A stretch of 64,000 nucleotides of DNA from Streptomyces filamentosus (GCF_014654895.1 NZ_BNBE01000003.1:400501-464500), one strand, 5' to 3'. Positions 32,257 through 44,527 are shown, counted from the stretch's first letter. Translations and numbers: made by a program. The notes: a model not told the origin generated them from the letters alone.

Positions 32257-33844
32257 GTCTGAATTGTCCACCTGGGGGCGCCGGTTCCGTGGCTCCCAGC
32301 AGCCCGGCGAGTTCCACCAGGTCCGTCCCGGCGAGCCGGGGGAGCGCGCAGCCCGACAGCGTCCGGCAGGCGTCCCGCCAGCTCGCCGGGACCGAACGGC
32401 CGCCGCCCAGCGCGCCGGTGAGCGCGCCGGCCAGGGCGGGCGCGGAATCGGCGACCCGGGACAGGCAGGCCGCCGCCGGGACCGCGGCCGTCATCGCGCC
32501 GCGCGCGGCGACGGTCAGCGCGAGGGCGACCGGGACGGTCTCGGCGGCGGCGATGCCGTAGCTGTAGACGTGGTCGACGATCTGGTGCTCCAGGAGCGGG
32601 ACCAGTGCGAAGGCGGAGTCCGCGGCACGGGCCAGCTCCACGGCGTGCCGGGCGTTGCGGCCGATCTCCGTGGAGGGCGGGAGTTCGGCGAGCGCGGCCT
32701 CGACCGCGGCGTCCGGGTCCGCGCCGCCGAGCGCCGCGGCGACGGCCGCCGCCGTCGCGCGGGCGCCGTGCACGCCGTCCCCGTCCTGGGTGTACCGGGC
32801 GTCGAACTCGGCGAGTCCGGCGGCGGCGCGCGGGTCGCCCGGGTGGACCGTCGCCAGGACGGCGGCGCGGACGCAGGCGGCGTCGTCGAAGTAGTGCGGG
32901 TTGTCGTGACCGGTGGCGGGCGGGCGCAGCCCGGTGGCGAGGTTGCCGAGGCCCGCCCGGACCGAGATGCGGGCGCGGAGGGGGAGGACGGCGGACTCGA
33001 TCTCCGGCGCGCGGTCGGCGGCGGCGGCGACCTGGCCCGCGAGGTGGTTCCAGGCGAGGTCCACGGCGGCGCGGAGCCGGCGCTCCGGGGGCAGGGCGGC
33101 GAAGAGGGGACCGGCGGCGGCGAGCACCGCCTCCGCCGTGAACGCCGCCCACTCGGCGTCGTCGGAGGGGCCGAGCCGGAGCGGCTCGGGGGGCTGGTTC
33201 AGGGCGATCGGCACGGGGAGGGTCGTCGTCGCGTTCTGCTCCGCGAAGGTGTCGAGCTCGCGGGTGAGGCGGCGGGTCCACTCCGGCATCCGCGCGGCAC
33301 GGTGCCGCGCGGCGGGCCACCCCGCGGCGTCGCCCGCGGCGAGCCCCAGGAGGAGCCCCTCGATCTTGTCGCGTCCGGTACGGGGCGTGGTGCCGTCCGG
33401 TGCCGGGACGGTGGTGCGGGGCGGGGCGTCCGGAGCCGGGGTGGCGGTGCCCGGTGCCACGACGGTGGTGCGGGTGGTGGCGCCCGGCGCCGGCGGGAGG
33501 TCCGGCGGGGCGGCGCTCGCGGGGGCGGTGCCCGGCACCGGGGGCTGCGTCCACCCGTCCCGCCCTGCGGAACGCCCGCCCACGGCGGGGGCGGCCGGGG
33601 CGGGAGGTGCGGTCGGCGTCGTGGGTGCCAGGGCGGAGGGCCCGGCGGACGCCGCGGGCGCGGGCGTGAGGGGTGCGGCGGGCGCCGGGGGAGCGGGGGG
33701 CGCCATGGGTGTCGGGGGCGCGGCGGCCGTCTGCGCGGGGGACGCTCCGGGCGGGGTGGGCGCGGGCCCCGCGTACGCCGTGGGTGCGAGGGGTGCGGGC
33801 CCGGCGGAGGGCGTGGGGGCGGGGTCGGTGGTGGGGGCGCTCAT
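32237..33844 (-). CDS. ADP-ribosylglycohydrolase-like protein with Pro/Ala-rich head, paralogue 2 (degenerate metal site)
   Basis: 535 aa. The first roughly 160 residues are low complexity, rich in Ala, Pro and Thr (for example APPAPPAPAAPLTPAPAASA). The hydrolase core begins at KIEGLLLGLAAGDAAGWPAA. The first metal motif appears as PSDDAEWAAFTAEAV. At the second, where paralogues 1 and 3 read GRDADT and GRDCDS, this protein reads CLSRVADSAPALAGALTGAL, so the first Asp is lost. Catalysis may be impaired or changed, and the protein could be regulatory. Part of the head is encoded by a palindromic repeat that also occurs at 22502. Neighbours overlap on both sides. Confidence 0.82.
   Translation of the reverse strand: MSAPTTDPAPTPSAGPAPLAPTAYAGPAPTPPGASPAQTAAAPPTPMAPPAPPAPAAPLTPAPAASAGPSALAPTTPTAPPAPAAPAVGGRSAGRDGWTQPPVPGTAPASAAPPDLPPAPGATTRTTVVAPGTATPAPDAPPRTTVPAPDGTTPRTGRDKIEGLLLGLAAGDAAGWPAARHRAARMPEWTRRLTRELDTFAEQNATTTLPVPIALNQPPEPLRLGPSDDAEWAAFTAEAVLAAAGPLFAALPPERRLRAAVDLAWNHLAGQVAAAADRAPEIESAVLPLRARISVRAGLGNLATGLRPPATGHDNPHYFDDAACVRAAVLATVHPGDPRAAAGLAEFDARYTQDGDGVHGARATAAAVAAALGGADPDAAVEAALAELPPSTEIGRNARHAVELARAADSAFALVPLLEHQIVDHVYSYGIAAAETVPVALALTVAARGAMTAAVPAAACLSRVADSAPALAGALTGALGGGRSVPASWRDACRTLSGCALPRLAGTDLVELAGLLGATEPAPPGGQFRHDTHTG
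33547..33586. repeat. Palindromic element, copy 2, inside a coding sequence
   Basis: The plus strand reads CCACCCGTCCCGCCCTGCGG then AACGCCCGCCCACGG. It matches the centre of the 22502-22552 element at most positions and in the same orientation. On the minus strand it encodes VGGRSAGRDGWTQ in the Pro/Ala-rich head of paralogue 2, and the frame stays open across it. Confidence 0.6.
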
Positions 33845-34833
33845 GGGAGGGGGGTCTCCTGGGTGAGGAGGTCGGCCACTTCCAGGACGTGGTGGCCGCG
33901 CATGGAGGGGAGGCAGCTGCCGGTGACGGGGGCGATGGCGGAGGCCCATGCGGCGGGGATGGACCCGAGGCCGCCCGCCGCGCCGGCCAGCGCGCCGGCG
34001 ACCGCCGCGGTCGTGTCGGCGTCGCGGCCCATGTTGACGGCCGTCAGGACCGCCGTGCGGAAGTCGCCGCGGGCCGCCGCGAAGGCGCCGAAGGCGAGGC
34101 CGACGGCTTCCGGGGCCAGGTCGGTCCAGGGGTAGCCGCCGATGACGACCGCGGAGCGGACCTGGCGTTCGCGGGTGAGCGGGTCCGGCTGGACGCGCTG
34201 CGCGGCGACCACCGCGCGGCGCAGGGAGCGGGCCGTCCAGGAGTCCATGGGGATCACCGAGAGGGCCGCCGCGATCACGGACGTGACGGTCGCGCCGGAC
34301 ATCGCCGCCGCGACGCCCGCCGCGACCGCCTGGCCGCCGTAGATGCCCTCGCCCTCGTGGCTGACGCTGCCGTCGATCGCGACGAGGCGGGCCGCCTCCT
34401 CGGGGCAGCCGGCCGCGAAGACGCCGAAGGGGGCGGCCCGCATGGCCAGGCCGTCCGACCACGCGTGCCGGTGCTGGGCGGAGATGGGGGCGGCCAGGCC
34501 CCGCCGGAGGTTCTCCAGGGTGCCGCGCTCCGAGAAGCCGGCGCCGCGGAACGGGCCCTCGTCGAGGTCGGCGATCCAGTGGTGCCAGGCCCGTTCGACG
34601 TGCTCGACGGTGAGCGCGGAGCCGTGCCGGGCGAGGAGCAGCGCGGAGAAGATCGCGTACTCGGTGTCGTCCGTGCCGGCCGGGCGGTCCGTCAGGAAGC
34701 CCTCGATCCGGCCCCACCGGCGGCGGATCTCGGACGGTTTCATGTTCTCGGCGGGGGCGCCGAGCGCGTCGCCGACGGCGAGGCCGAGGAGCGCCCCCCT
34801 CGCCCGTTCCCTGGTGTCGCAGGTCGTGGTCAC
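33841..34833 (-). CDS. ADP-ribosylglycohydrolase family protein, paralogue 1 (first gene of operon)
   Basis: 330 aa, closest to the standard family size. Motifs: RGALLGLAVGDALGAPAENM, AGTDDTEYAIFSALLLARHG (first metal cluster) and NMGRDADTTAAVAGALAGAAGG (second cluster), all intact. SHEGEGIYGGQAVAAGVAAAM is another family block. The start is GTG 34833, preceded by GAGGAAGGGG at a normal distance; a longer frame to 34938 adds Arg-rich sequence and is unlikely. It opens the operon and overlaps paralogue 2 by 4 nt. No promoter could be assigned with confidence. Confidence 0.9.
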   Translation of the reverse strand: MTTTCDTRERARGALLGLAVGDALGAPAENMKPSEIRRRWGRIEGFLTDRPAGTDDTEYAIFSALLLARHGSALTVEHVERAWHHWIADLDEGPFRGAGFSERGTLENLRRGLAAPISAQHRHAWSDGLAMRAAPFGVFAAGCPEEAARLVAIDGSVSHEGEGIYGGQAVAAGVAAAMSGATVTSVIAAALSVIPMDSWTARSLRRAVVAAQRVQPDPLTRERQVRSAVVIGGYPWTDLAPEAVGLAFGAFAAARGDFRTAVLTAVNMGRDADTTAAVAGALAGAAGGLGSIPAAWASAIAPVTGSCLPSMRGHHVLEVADLLTQETPLP

Positions 34834-34974
34834 CCTGTCGCGCCCCTTCCTCGGTGCGGGCACCTCTTCGGCGGTACCCCTTCGCCTGGATCTGTGCCAC
34901 GGCGGGGCGGCGACTCGCCGACGGACGCCTTCTGTCACCCGTCCGCCCGCGGGACGAAAAACGCTGACGCCTCG

Positions 34975-34993
34975 TCAAGTAAGCCTCACCACA
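34975..34993. promoter_or_regulatory. Candidate iron box (DtxR/IdeR/DmdR-type) upstream of the VIT gene
   Basis: TCAAGTAAGCCTCACCACA matches the Streptomyces iron-box consensus TTAGGTTAGGCTCACCTAA at 13 of 19 positions, with the core AGCCTCACC nearly intact. It lies 120 nt before the VIT ATG. A further AGTAAG occurs at 35008, next to an imperfect palindrome (CTGAGG..CCTTAG). Regulation by iron is plausible for a metal transporter. Confidence 0.45.
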
Positions 34994-35112
34994 CTGAGGG
35001 AGGCCTTAGTAAGTACGGCCTGCCTTGCTGGCGCGACCCTTACATCGGGCGTATTTTCGAGGGTGTTGGGGGCGGCGGGTGCGACCCGGCCCGCCGGAAC
35101 GAGGGGAGAACC

Positions 35113-35841
35113 ATGTCCATCATCGAAGCCCAGGCACCACTGCACGAGGCCCACCGCGACAACCACACCCACCGCGACGTGAACGGCGGTTGGCTGCGGC
35201 CGGCGGTCTTCGGCGCGATGGACGGACTGGTCTCCAACCTGGCCCTGATGACCGGCGTCGCCGGCGGCTCGGTCTCCTCGCAGACGATCGTCGTCACCGG
35301 CCTCGCCGGACTCGCGGCCGGAGCCTTCTCCATGGCCGCGGGCGAGTACACCTCCGTCGCCTCGCAGCGCGAGCTCGTCCAGGCCGAACTGGACGTGGAG
35401 CGCCGCCAGTTGCGCAAGCACCCGATCGACGAGATGGAGGAGCTGGCCGCCCTCTACGTCTCCCGGGGCGTCGAGCCCGCGCTCGCCCGCGAGGTCGCCA
35501 TGCAGCTGTCGAAGGACCCCGAGCAGGCGCTGGAGATCCACGCCCGCGAGGAGCTCGGCATCGACCCCGACGACCTGCCGTCGCCGGCCGTCGCCGCCGT
35601 CTCGTCCTTCGCCTCCTTCGCGCTCGGCGCCCTGCTGCCGCTGCTGCCGTACCTGCTCGGCGCGACCGCGCTCTGGCCCGCCGTGCTGCTCGCGCTCCTC
35701 GGGCTCTTCGCCTGCGGCGCGCTGGTCGCCCGGGTCACCGCCCGCGGCTGGCTCTTCAGCGGCCTGCGCCAGCTGGTGCTCGGCGGTGCCGCGGCGGCCG
35801 TCACGTACGGCCTCGGCATGCTCTTCGGGGCGGCCCTCTAG
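35113..35841 (+). CDS. VIT1/CCC1 family metal (iron/manganese) transporter
   Basis: 242 aa. It has the family N-terminus LRPAVFGAMDGLVSNLALMTGVAGG, then GAFSMAAGEYTSVASQRELVQAELD with the conserved MAAGEY core, a cytoplasmic Glu-rich metal-binding segment (about residues 95-165) and three C-terminal membrane helices. VIT proteins export Fe2+ or Mn2+ from the cytoplasm. ATG 35113 has GAGGGGAGA upstream. An iron-box-like site in the promoter region fits iron control. A strong terminator follows at 35934. Confidence 0.9.
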   Translation: MSIIEAQAPLHEAHRDNHTHRDVNGGWLRPAVFGAMDGLVSNLALMTGVAGGSVSSQTIVVTGLAGLAAGAFSMAAGEYTSVASQRELVQAELDVERRQLRKHPIDEMEELAALYVSRGVEPALAREVAMQLSKDPEQALEIHAREELGIDPDDLPSPAVAAVSSFASFALGALLPLLPYLLGATALWPAVLLALLGLFACGALVARVTARGWLFSGLRQLVLGGAAAAVTYGLGMLFGAAL

Positions 35842-35933
35842 CCCCGGCGGGGGCTTCCGGCCCCCCGGACGCCGCCGCGCGGAGGAACCCGCGCTCCCGT
35901 GCAACGGGAACAACGGAATCCGTACCACCGCAG

Positions 35934-35972
35934 AAGCCCGAGAGGTCCCCACAAGGGACTTCTCGGGCTTTT
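35934..35972 (+). terminator. Terminator after the VIT gene
   Basis: AAGCCCGAGA (35934-35943) pairs with TCTCGGGCTT (35961-35970). An inner GGTCCC/GGGACT stem with one G-T pair lies inside. A TTTT run spans the end of the stem (35969-35972). It is the most classical intrinsic terminator in the window. Confidence 0.9.
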
Positions 35973-36078
35973 CGGGATGACTTTTCGGAGCAAAGGGCCC
36001 ATTCTCGCTGTGACGTATATCCCTGTTCCCAATCCCCGCGGCGGTGAGACACTATGCAGGACGCCACATATCTAGCCG

Positions 36079-36116
36079 GTTACCCAGCGGTTTCGAACTC
36101 GTGACCCCCGGGAATG
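36079..36116 (+). promoter_or_regulatory. Candidate GlnR binding array upstream of gltB
   Basis: GTTAC-N6-GTTTC-N6-GTGAC-N6-GAATG. GlnR boxes follow GTnAC-N6-GAAAC repeated with N6. Both a-sites (GTTAC, GTGAC) match fully and the 11-nt periodicity is exact; the b-sites are weak. It lies 270 nt before the gltB start. Nitrogen control of glutamate synthase would make sense. Confidence 0.45.
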
Positions 36117-36264
36117 AGGCAGGAGCGTCGTGGGGCAATGAAGCCCTGCTGAGACGGGCCCCTCGGTTCCGTCCCCCGCGGAGCGGTCACGATGTCGTCG
36201 CCGCCCCCGCACCCCCGAAGAAACAGGTGAACGCGCACCACCGCTCCGTGTCGGAGGTGTCCGC

Positions 36265-36311
36265 ATGCTGGAATGAGCTATCCGATAGGCGAGAAGCCCT
36301 CCATCATGTAA
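36265..36311 (+). other. Two coupled mini-ORFs in the gltB leader
   Basis: GGAGGTG precedes ATG 36265 by 5 nt, giving a three-codon ORF (Met-Leu-Glu-stop). Its TGA overlaps ATG 36273, which opens a 12-codon ORF (MSYPIGEKPSIM, stop at 36309-36311). The second ends just after one arm of the leader hairpin. Such mini-ORFs can act as leader peptides, but I have no proof of translation. Confidence 0.35.
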
Positions 36312-36349
36312 CCTGCTCCAGCTTTCGCGGAGGGCCAACGTCGTCCCTC
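36296..36349 (+). promoter_or_regulatory. Mutually exclusive hairpins in the gltB leader
   Basis: GCCCTCC (36296-36302) can pair with GGAGGGC (36329-36335). The same GAGGG (36330-36334) can instead pair with CCCTC (36345-36349). The first arm lies inside the 12-codon mini-ORF, so a translating ribosome would favour the second hairpin. This is the geometry of attenuation. Confidence 0.35.
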
Positions 36350-36386
36350 GGCAGCTCCATATGCCACGACGACGACGGGAGAGCCG

Positions 36387-40950
<4,564 letters not shown>

Positions 40951-40958
<8 letters not shown>

Positions 40959-42411
40959 CCCGAAGGGCTTCCTCACCACCGGCCGCGAGGTCGCCGAGAC
41001 CCGCCCCGTCGCGGAGCGCGTCCGCGACTGGAACGAGGTCTACGTCCCCGGCTCCCTGCTGCCGATCATCAGCAAGCAGGCCGGCCGCTGCATGGACTGC
41101 GGCATCCCGTTCTGCCACAACGGCTGCCCGCTCGGGAACCTGATCCCCGAGTGGAACGACTACGCCTACCGCGAGGACTGGTCGGCCGCGTCCGAGCGCC
41201 TCCACGCCACCAACAACTTCCCGGAGTTCACCGGCCGCCTGTGCCCGGCTCCGTGCGAGTCGGCGTGCGTGCTCGGCATCAACCAGCCGGCCGTCACCAT
41301 CAAGAACGTCGAAGTCTCCATCATCGACAAGGCGTGGGACGGGGGCGACGTCAAGCCGCAGATCCCCGAGCGGCTCTCCGGCAAGACCGTCGCCGTCATC
41401 GGCTCCGGCCCGGCCGGCCTCGCCGCCGCCCAGCAGCTGACCCGGGCCGGCCACACCGTGGTCGTGTACGAGCGCGCCGACCGCATCGGCGGCCTGCTGC
41501 GCTACGGCATCCCCGAGTTCAAGATGGAGAAGCGGCACATCAACCGCCGCATCGAGCAGATGCGCGCGGAGGGCACCAAGTTCCGCACCGGCGTCGAGGT
41601 CGGCCGCGACATCACCGCCACCGACCTGCGCAAGCGGTTCGACGCGGTCGTGGTCGCCGCCGGCGCCACCACCGCCCGCGACCTGCCCGTGCCGGGCCGC
41701 GAGCTGGCGGGCATCCACCAGGCGATGGAGTACCTGCCGCTCGCCAACAAGGTGGTCGAGGGCGACTTCGTGGCCTCGCCGATCACCGCCGAGGGCAAGC
41801 ACGTCGTCGTCATCGGCGGCGGCGACACCGGCGCCGACTGCGTCGGCACCGCCCACCGCCAGGGCGCGGCCTCCGTCACCCAGCTGGAGATCATGCCGAA
41901 GCCGGGCGAGGAGAGGAACGCCAACCAGCCCTGGCCGACCTTCCCCATGCTGTACAAGGTCACCTCGGCGCACGAGGAGGGCGGCGAGCGGGTCTACTCC
42001 GTCTCCACCACCCACTTCGAGGGCGACGAGGACGGCAACGTCCAGTTCCTCCACCTCATCGAGGTCGAGTTCGTCGACGGCAAGCTGACCCAGAAGCCGG
42101 GCACCGAGCGGAAGATCCCCGCCCAGCTGGTCACCCTCGCCATGGGCTTCACCGGCACGGACGTCGCCAACGGCCTGGTCGCGCAGTTCGGCGTCGAGCT
42201 CGACGAGCGGGGCAACATCGCCCGCGACGCGGACTTCGCCACCAACGTCGACGGCGTGTACGTCGCAGGCGACGCCGGCCGCGGCCAGTCGCTGATCGTC
42301 TGGGCCATCGCCGAGGGCCGCTCCGCCGCCCGCGGCGTGGACCGCTACCTGACCGGTGCCAGCGCCCTGCCGGCCCCGATCCGCCCGACGGACCGGTCCC
42401 TGCTGGTCTGA
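40951..42411 (+). CDS. gltD: Glutamate synthase (NADPH) small subunit
   Basis: 486 aa. It passes electrons from NADPH through FAD and two 4Fe-4S clusters to GltB. The N-terminal Cys clusters are CMDCGIPFCHNGCPLGN and CPAPCESACVLG. The FAD-binding motif is VAVIGSGPAGLAAAQQL, the NADPH motif VVVIGGGDTGADCVGTAHR and the C-terminal FAD contact VYVAGDAGRGQSLIVWAIAEG. Its start lies inside the gltB end (ATGGCTGA), giving equal expression. A 13-bp terminator follows. Confidence 0.98.
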
Positions 42412-42452
42412 CGCACCCCCGAACGTCCCGTACAACGGCGTACGGAACCGAA

Positions 42453-42497
42453 CGACGCCCGCCCCGTCCCCGACCAAGGACCCAGGGGCGGGCGTCG
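42453..42497 (+). terminator. Terminator of gltBD
   Basis: CGACGCCCGCCCC (42453-42465) pairs perfectly with GGGGCGGGCGTCG (42485-42497). A GTCC/GGAC inner pair extends the stem. It lies 41 nt after the gltD stop. Confidence 0.85.
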
Positions 42498-42584
42498 CCG
42501 TGCTCCCGGCCCGGCCGCGCCCGCACCCCCCACTTCCCCCGCCCGCCCCGAACGACCATGATTCCGGGAGGGAAAGGGGAGCTC

Positions 42585-43304
42585 ATGGCACTGAGCCTGC
42601 GCAAGGTGGAGGAGACCGCGCCCGCGCTGGTCAGCCTCTACAAGACGGCCGGGGAGACGCTGCGCCGCCACGGCGTCGCCGGACAGCGCGTCGCGGTCCA
42701 CCTGGTGATCGACTACTCCGGCTCGATGAAGCCCTACTACGACGACGGCAGCGTGCAGGCCCTCGCCGACCGGGTCCTCGGGCTCTCCGCCCAGCTCGAC
42801 GACGACGGACGGGTGCCGGTCGTCTTCTTCTCCACCGACGTCGACGCCGAGACGGAGATCCGGCTCGACGACCACGAGGGACGGGTGGCGCGGATCGCCG
42901 CGGGCCTCGGCCACATGGGGAAGACGAGCTACCACCTCGCCATGGACGCCGTCATCGACCACCACCTCGACAGCGGCTCCACCGCGCCCGCCCTCGTCGT
43001 CTTCCAGACCGACGGCGGCCCCGTCAACCGGCTCGCGGCCGAGCGGTACGTGTGCAAGGCGGCCCGGCTGCCGATCTTCTGGCAGTTCGTCGGCTTCGGC
43101 GACCCCGGCAGCAAGCAGTTCGACTTCCTGCGCCGGCTCGACGAACTGGCCGTCCCGGAGCGGCGGTGCGTGGACAACGCCGGCTTCTTCCACGCCGGGA
43201 AGGACCCGTCCCGGATCGCGGACGCGGAGCTGTACGACCGGCTGGTCGGCGAGTTCCCCCACTGGCTCGCCGCCGCCCGCGCCCAGGGCATCGTCCGGTC
43301 GTGA
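42585..43304 (+). CDS. vWA domain protein, TerF/TerY-like
   Basis: 239 aa. A single von Willebrand factor A domain with the MIDAS motif DYSGSM (about residues 39-44) in VAVHLVIDYSGSMKPYYDDG, a downstream Thr and the Asp of VVFQTDGGPVNR. The FWQFVGFGDPGSKQFDFLRRLD segment is typical of the TerF-like vWA proteins encoded with stress or tellurite resistance genes, though no other ter gene is here. ATG 42585 follows AAGGGGAG at a normal spacing. Probably a metal-dependent adaptor protein; partners are unknown. Confidence 0.88.
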   Translation: MALSLRKVEETAPALVSLYKTAGETLRRHGVAGQRVAVHLVIDYSGSMKPYYDDGSVQALADRVLGLSAQLDDDGRVPVVFFSTDVDAETEIRLDDHEGRVARIAAGLGHMGKTSYHLAMDAVIDHHLDSGSTAPALVVFQTDGGPVNRLAAERYVCKAARLPIFWQFVGFGDPGSKQFDFLRRLDELAVPERRCVDNAGFFHAGKDPSRIADAELYDRLVGEFPHWLAAARAQGIVRS

Positions 43305-43425
43305 CACCGGCGCCGCCACCGGGGCGAGGCCCTCGCGGCGGCGTCCTCCTGACGGACCGGCGGCAGCCCGGGAGGGCGGGGAAATGGGGTGGCCCGCCGG
43401 CGCGCCCGCGGGGAATCATGAGCGC

Positions 43426-43803
43426 ATGAGTTCTCTCGTACGCCACGTGACCATCGACTGCGCCGACCCCTACGCCCTCGCCGGGTTCTGGGCGGGGGTG
43501 CTGGACGCCAAGGTCTCCGACGACGACAACCCCGGCGACCCCGAGGCCCTCGTCGAGTCGGCCGGAGCCGCCCTCCTCTTCATCCGGGTCCCGGAGGCGA
43601 AGGCGGTCAAGAACCGGGTCCACCTCGACCTCCAGCCCCAGGACCGCACCCGCGACGAGGAGGTCGAGCGGCTGCTCGCCCTCGGCGCGACCCTCGTCGG
43701 CGACCACCGCAGGCCCGACGGGACGGGCTGGGCGACCCTGGCCGACCCGGAGGGCAACGAGTTCTGCGTCGAGCGCAGCGCGGCGGAGCGGAACGCCTCC
43801 TAG
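43426..43803 (+). CDS. VOC (glyoxalase/bleomycin-resistance fold) family protein
   Basis: 125 aa. It has VRHVTIDCADPYALAGFWAGVLDAKVSDDD at the N-terminus, then NRVHLDLQPQDRTRDEEVERLLALGATLV and the C-terminal WATLADPEGNEFCVER. His and Glu at the ends of the two modules (VHLDL, NEFCV) are the usual metal-ligand positions. The function is unknown. The chosen ATG gives the family N-terminus; an upstream ATG adds 14 Gly/Pro-rich residues. Confidence 0.88.
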   Translation: MSSLVRHVTIDCADPYALAGFWAGVLDAKVSDDDNPGDPEALVESAGAALLFIRVPEAKAVKNRVHLDLQPQDRTRDEEVERLLALGATLVGDHRRPDGTGWATLADPEGNEFCVERSAAERNAS

Positions 43804-43895
43804 GCTTCCCGGACCGCCTCCCGGCCTTCCCGGGCCGTTTCCTAGCCTTCCCGGGCCGCCTTCCGGTTTCCCGGGCCGCCTTCCGGGCCGTGCTC
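43801..43895. repeat. Tandem repeat of about 20 nt after the VOC gene
   Basis: Four to five degenerate copies of a unit close to CCTTCCCGGGCCGCCTTCCG start at the TAG stop of the VOC gene. Each unit contains the palindrome CCCGGG or a near relative. The block may act as termination region or be a slipped-replication expansion. Confidence 0.6.
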
Positions 43896-43967
43896 TCCGG
43901 ACCGCGCCCCCCCGGACCGCGTGGAATCCGGACAGAAGGTGTCGGGTATCCGGTGTCTCCTGGGACC

Positions 43968-44480
43968 ATGCGAGACACCGGAACCCCCGCCTGGACGGCC
44001 TTCGAGGCCGCCGAACCCGCACTGGCCGCGCTCGTCCGCGAACGCTTCGGACGGTACGTCCACCACGTCCTCGCCACCCTTCGGAAGGACGGCTCGCCGC
44101 GCCTCAGCGGCATCGAGGCCGACTTCCGGGACGGCGACCTGTGGCTCGGCATGATGCCGAACTCCCGCAAGGCGCTGGACCTGCGCCGCGACCCCCGCTG
44201 CTCGCTGCTCGCCAACCCGGGCCCCGGCACGGACATGGACGGCGGCGACGTCCGGATCTCGGGCCGGGCGGTGGAGGTCACCGACCCGGCCGCCGTCGCC
44301 GCGTACGCCGCCGTCGCCGGCGCGCCGCTGCCCTTCCACCTCTTCCGGATGGAGCCCCACGAGGTCGTGCGGACCCGGGTCGAGGGCGAGGAGATCCTCT
44401 TCACCACCTGGCGCCCCGGCCGGCCGGCCCGCACCCTGCGGCGCGGCAACGACGACGCCCCGCCGCGCGAGGACGCCTGA
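43968..44480 (+). CDS. Pyridoxamine 5'-phosphate oxidase-like (split-barrel flavin/F420) protein
   Basis: 170 aa. The split-barrel core is seen in RYVHHVLATLRKDGSPRLSGIEADFRDGDLWLGMMPNSRKALDLRRDPRCSLLANP, with the cofactor-binding SRKALDLRRDPR element. Many actinobacterial relatives bind F420 or haem instead of FMN, and the cofactor here is not evident. ATG 43968 is preceded by no clear ribosome binding site. It is followed 47 nt later by a TetR regulator on the same strand. Confidence 0.85.
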   Translation: MRDTGTPAWTAFEAAEPALAALVRERFGRYVHHVLATLRKDGSPRLSGIEADFRDGDLWLGMMPNSRKALDLRRDPRCSLLANPGPGTDMDGGDVRISGRAVEVTDPAAVAAYAAVAGAPLPFHLFRMEPHEVVRTRVEGEEILFTTWRPGRPARTLRRGNDDAPPREDA

Positions 44481-44515
44481 CGGCGGGCCCGCGCGGGCCC
44501 CGTCCCCGGGGCGAC

Positions 44516-44521
44516 GACAAT
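44516..44521 (+). promoter_or_regulatory. -10-like hexamer GACAAT for the TetR gene
   Basis: GACAAT is 6 nt before the GTG. A GGGGCGACGA stretch is just upstream. Candidate leaderless promoter. Confidence 0.4.
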
Positions 44522-44527
44522 GGTCCC

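Larger units (their letters stand above)
35842..36386 (+). other. 545-nt intergenic region before gltB
   Basis: It holds the VIT terminator (35934-35972), a GlnR-box-like array (36079-36116), a short palindrome CTATCCGATAG (36278-36288), two overlapping mini-ORFs (36265-36311) and alternative hairpins (36296-36349). I found no protein-coding gene of normal size; longer frames crossing it lack coding character. Confidence 0.65.
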
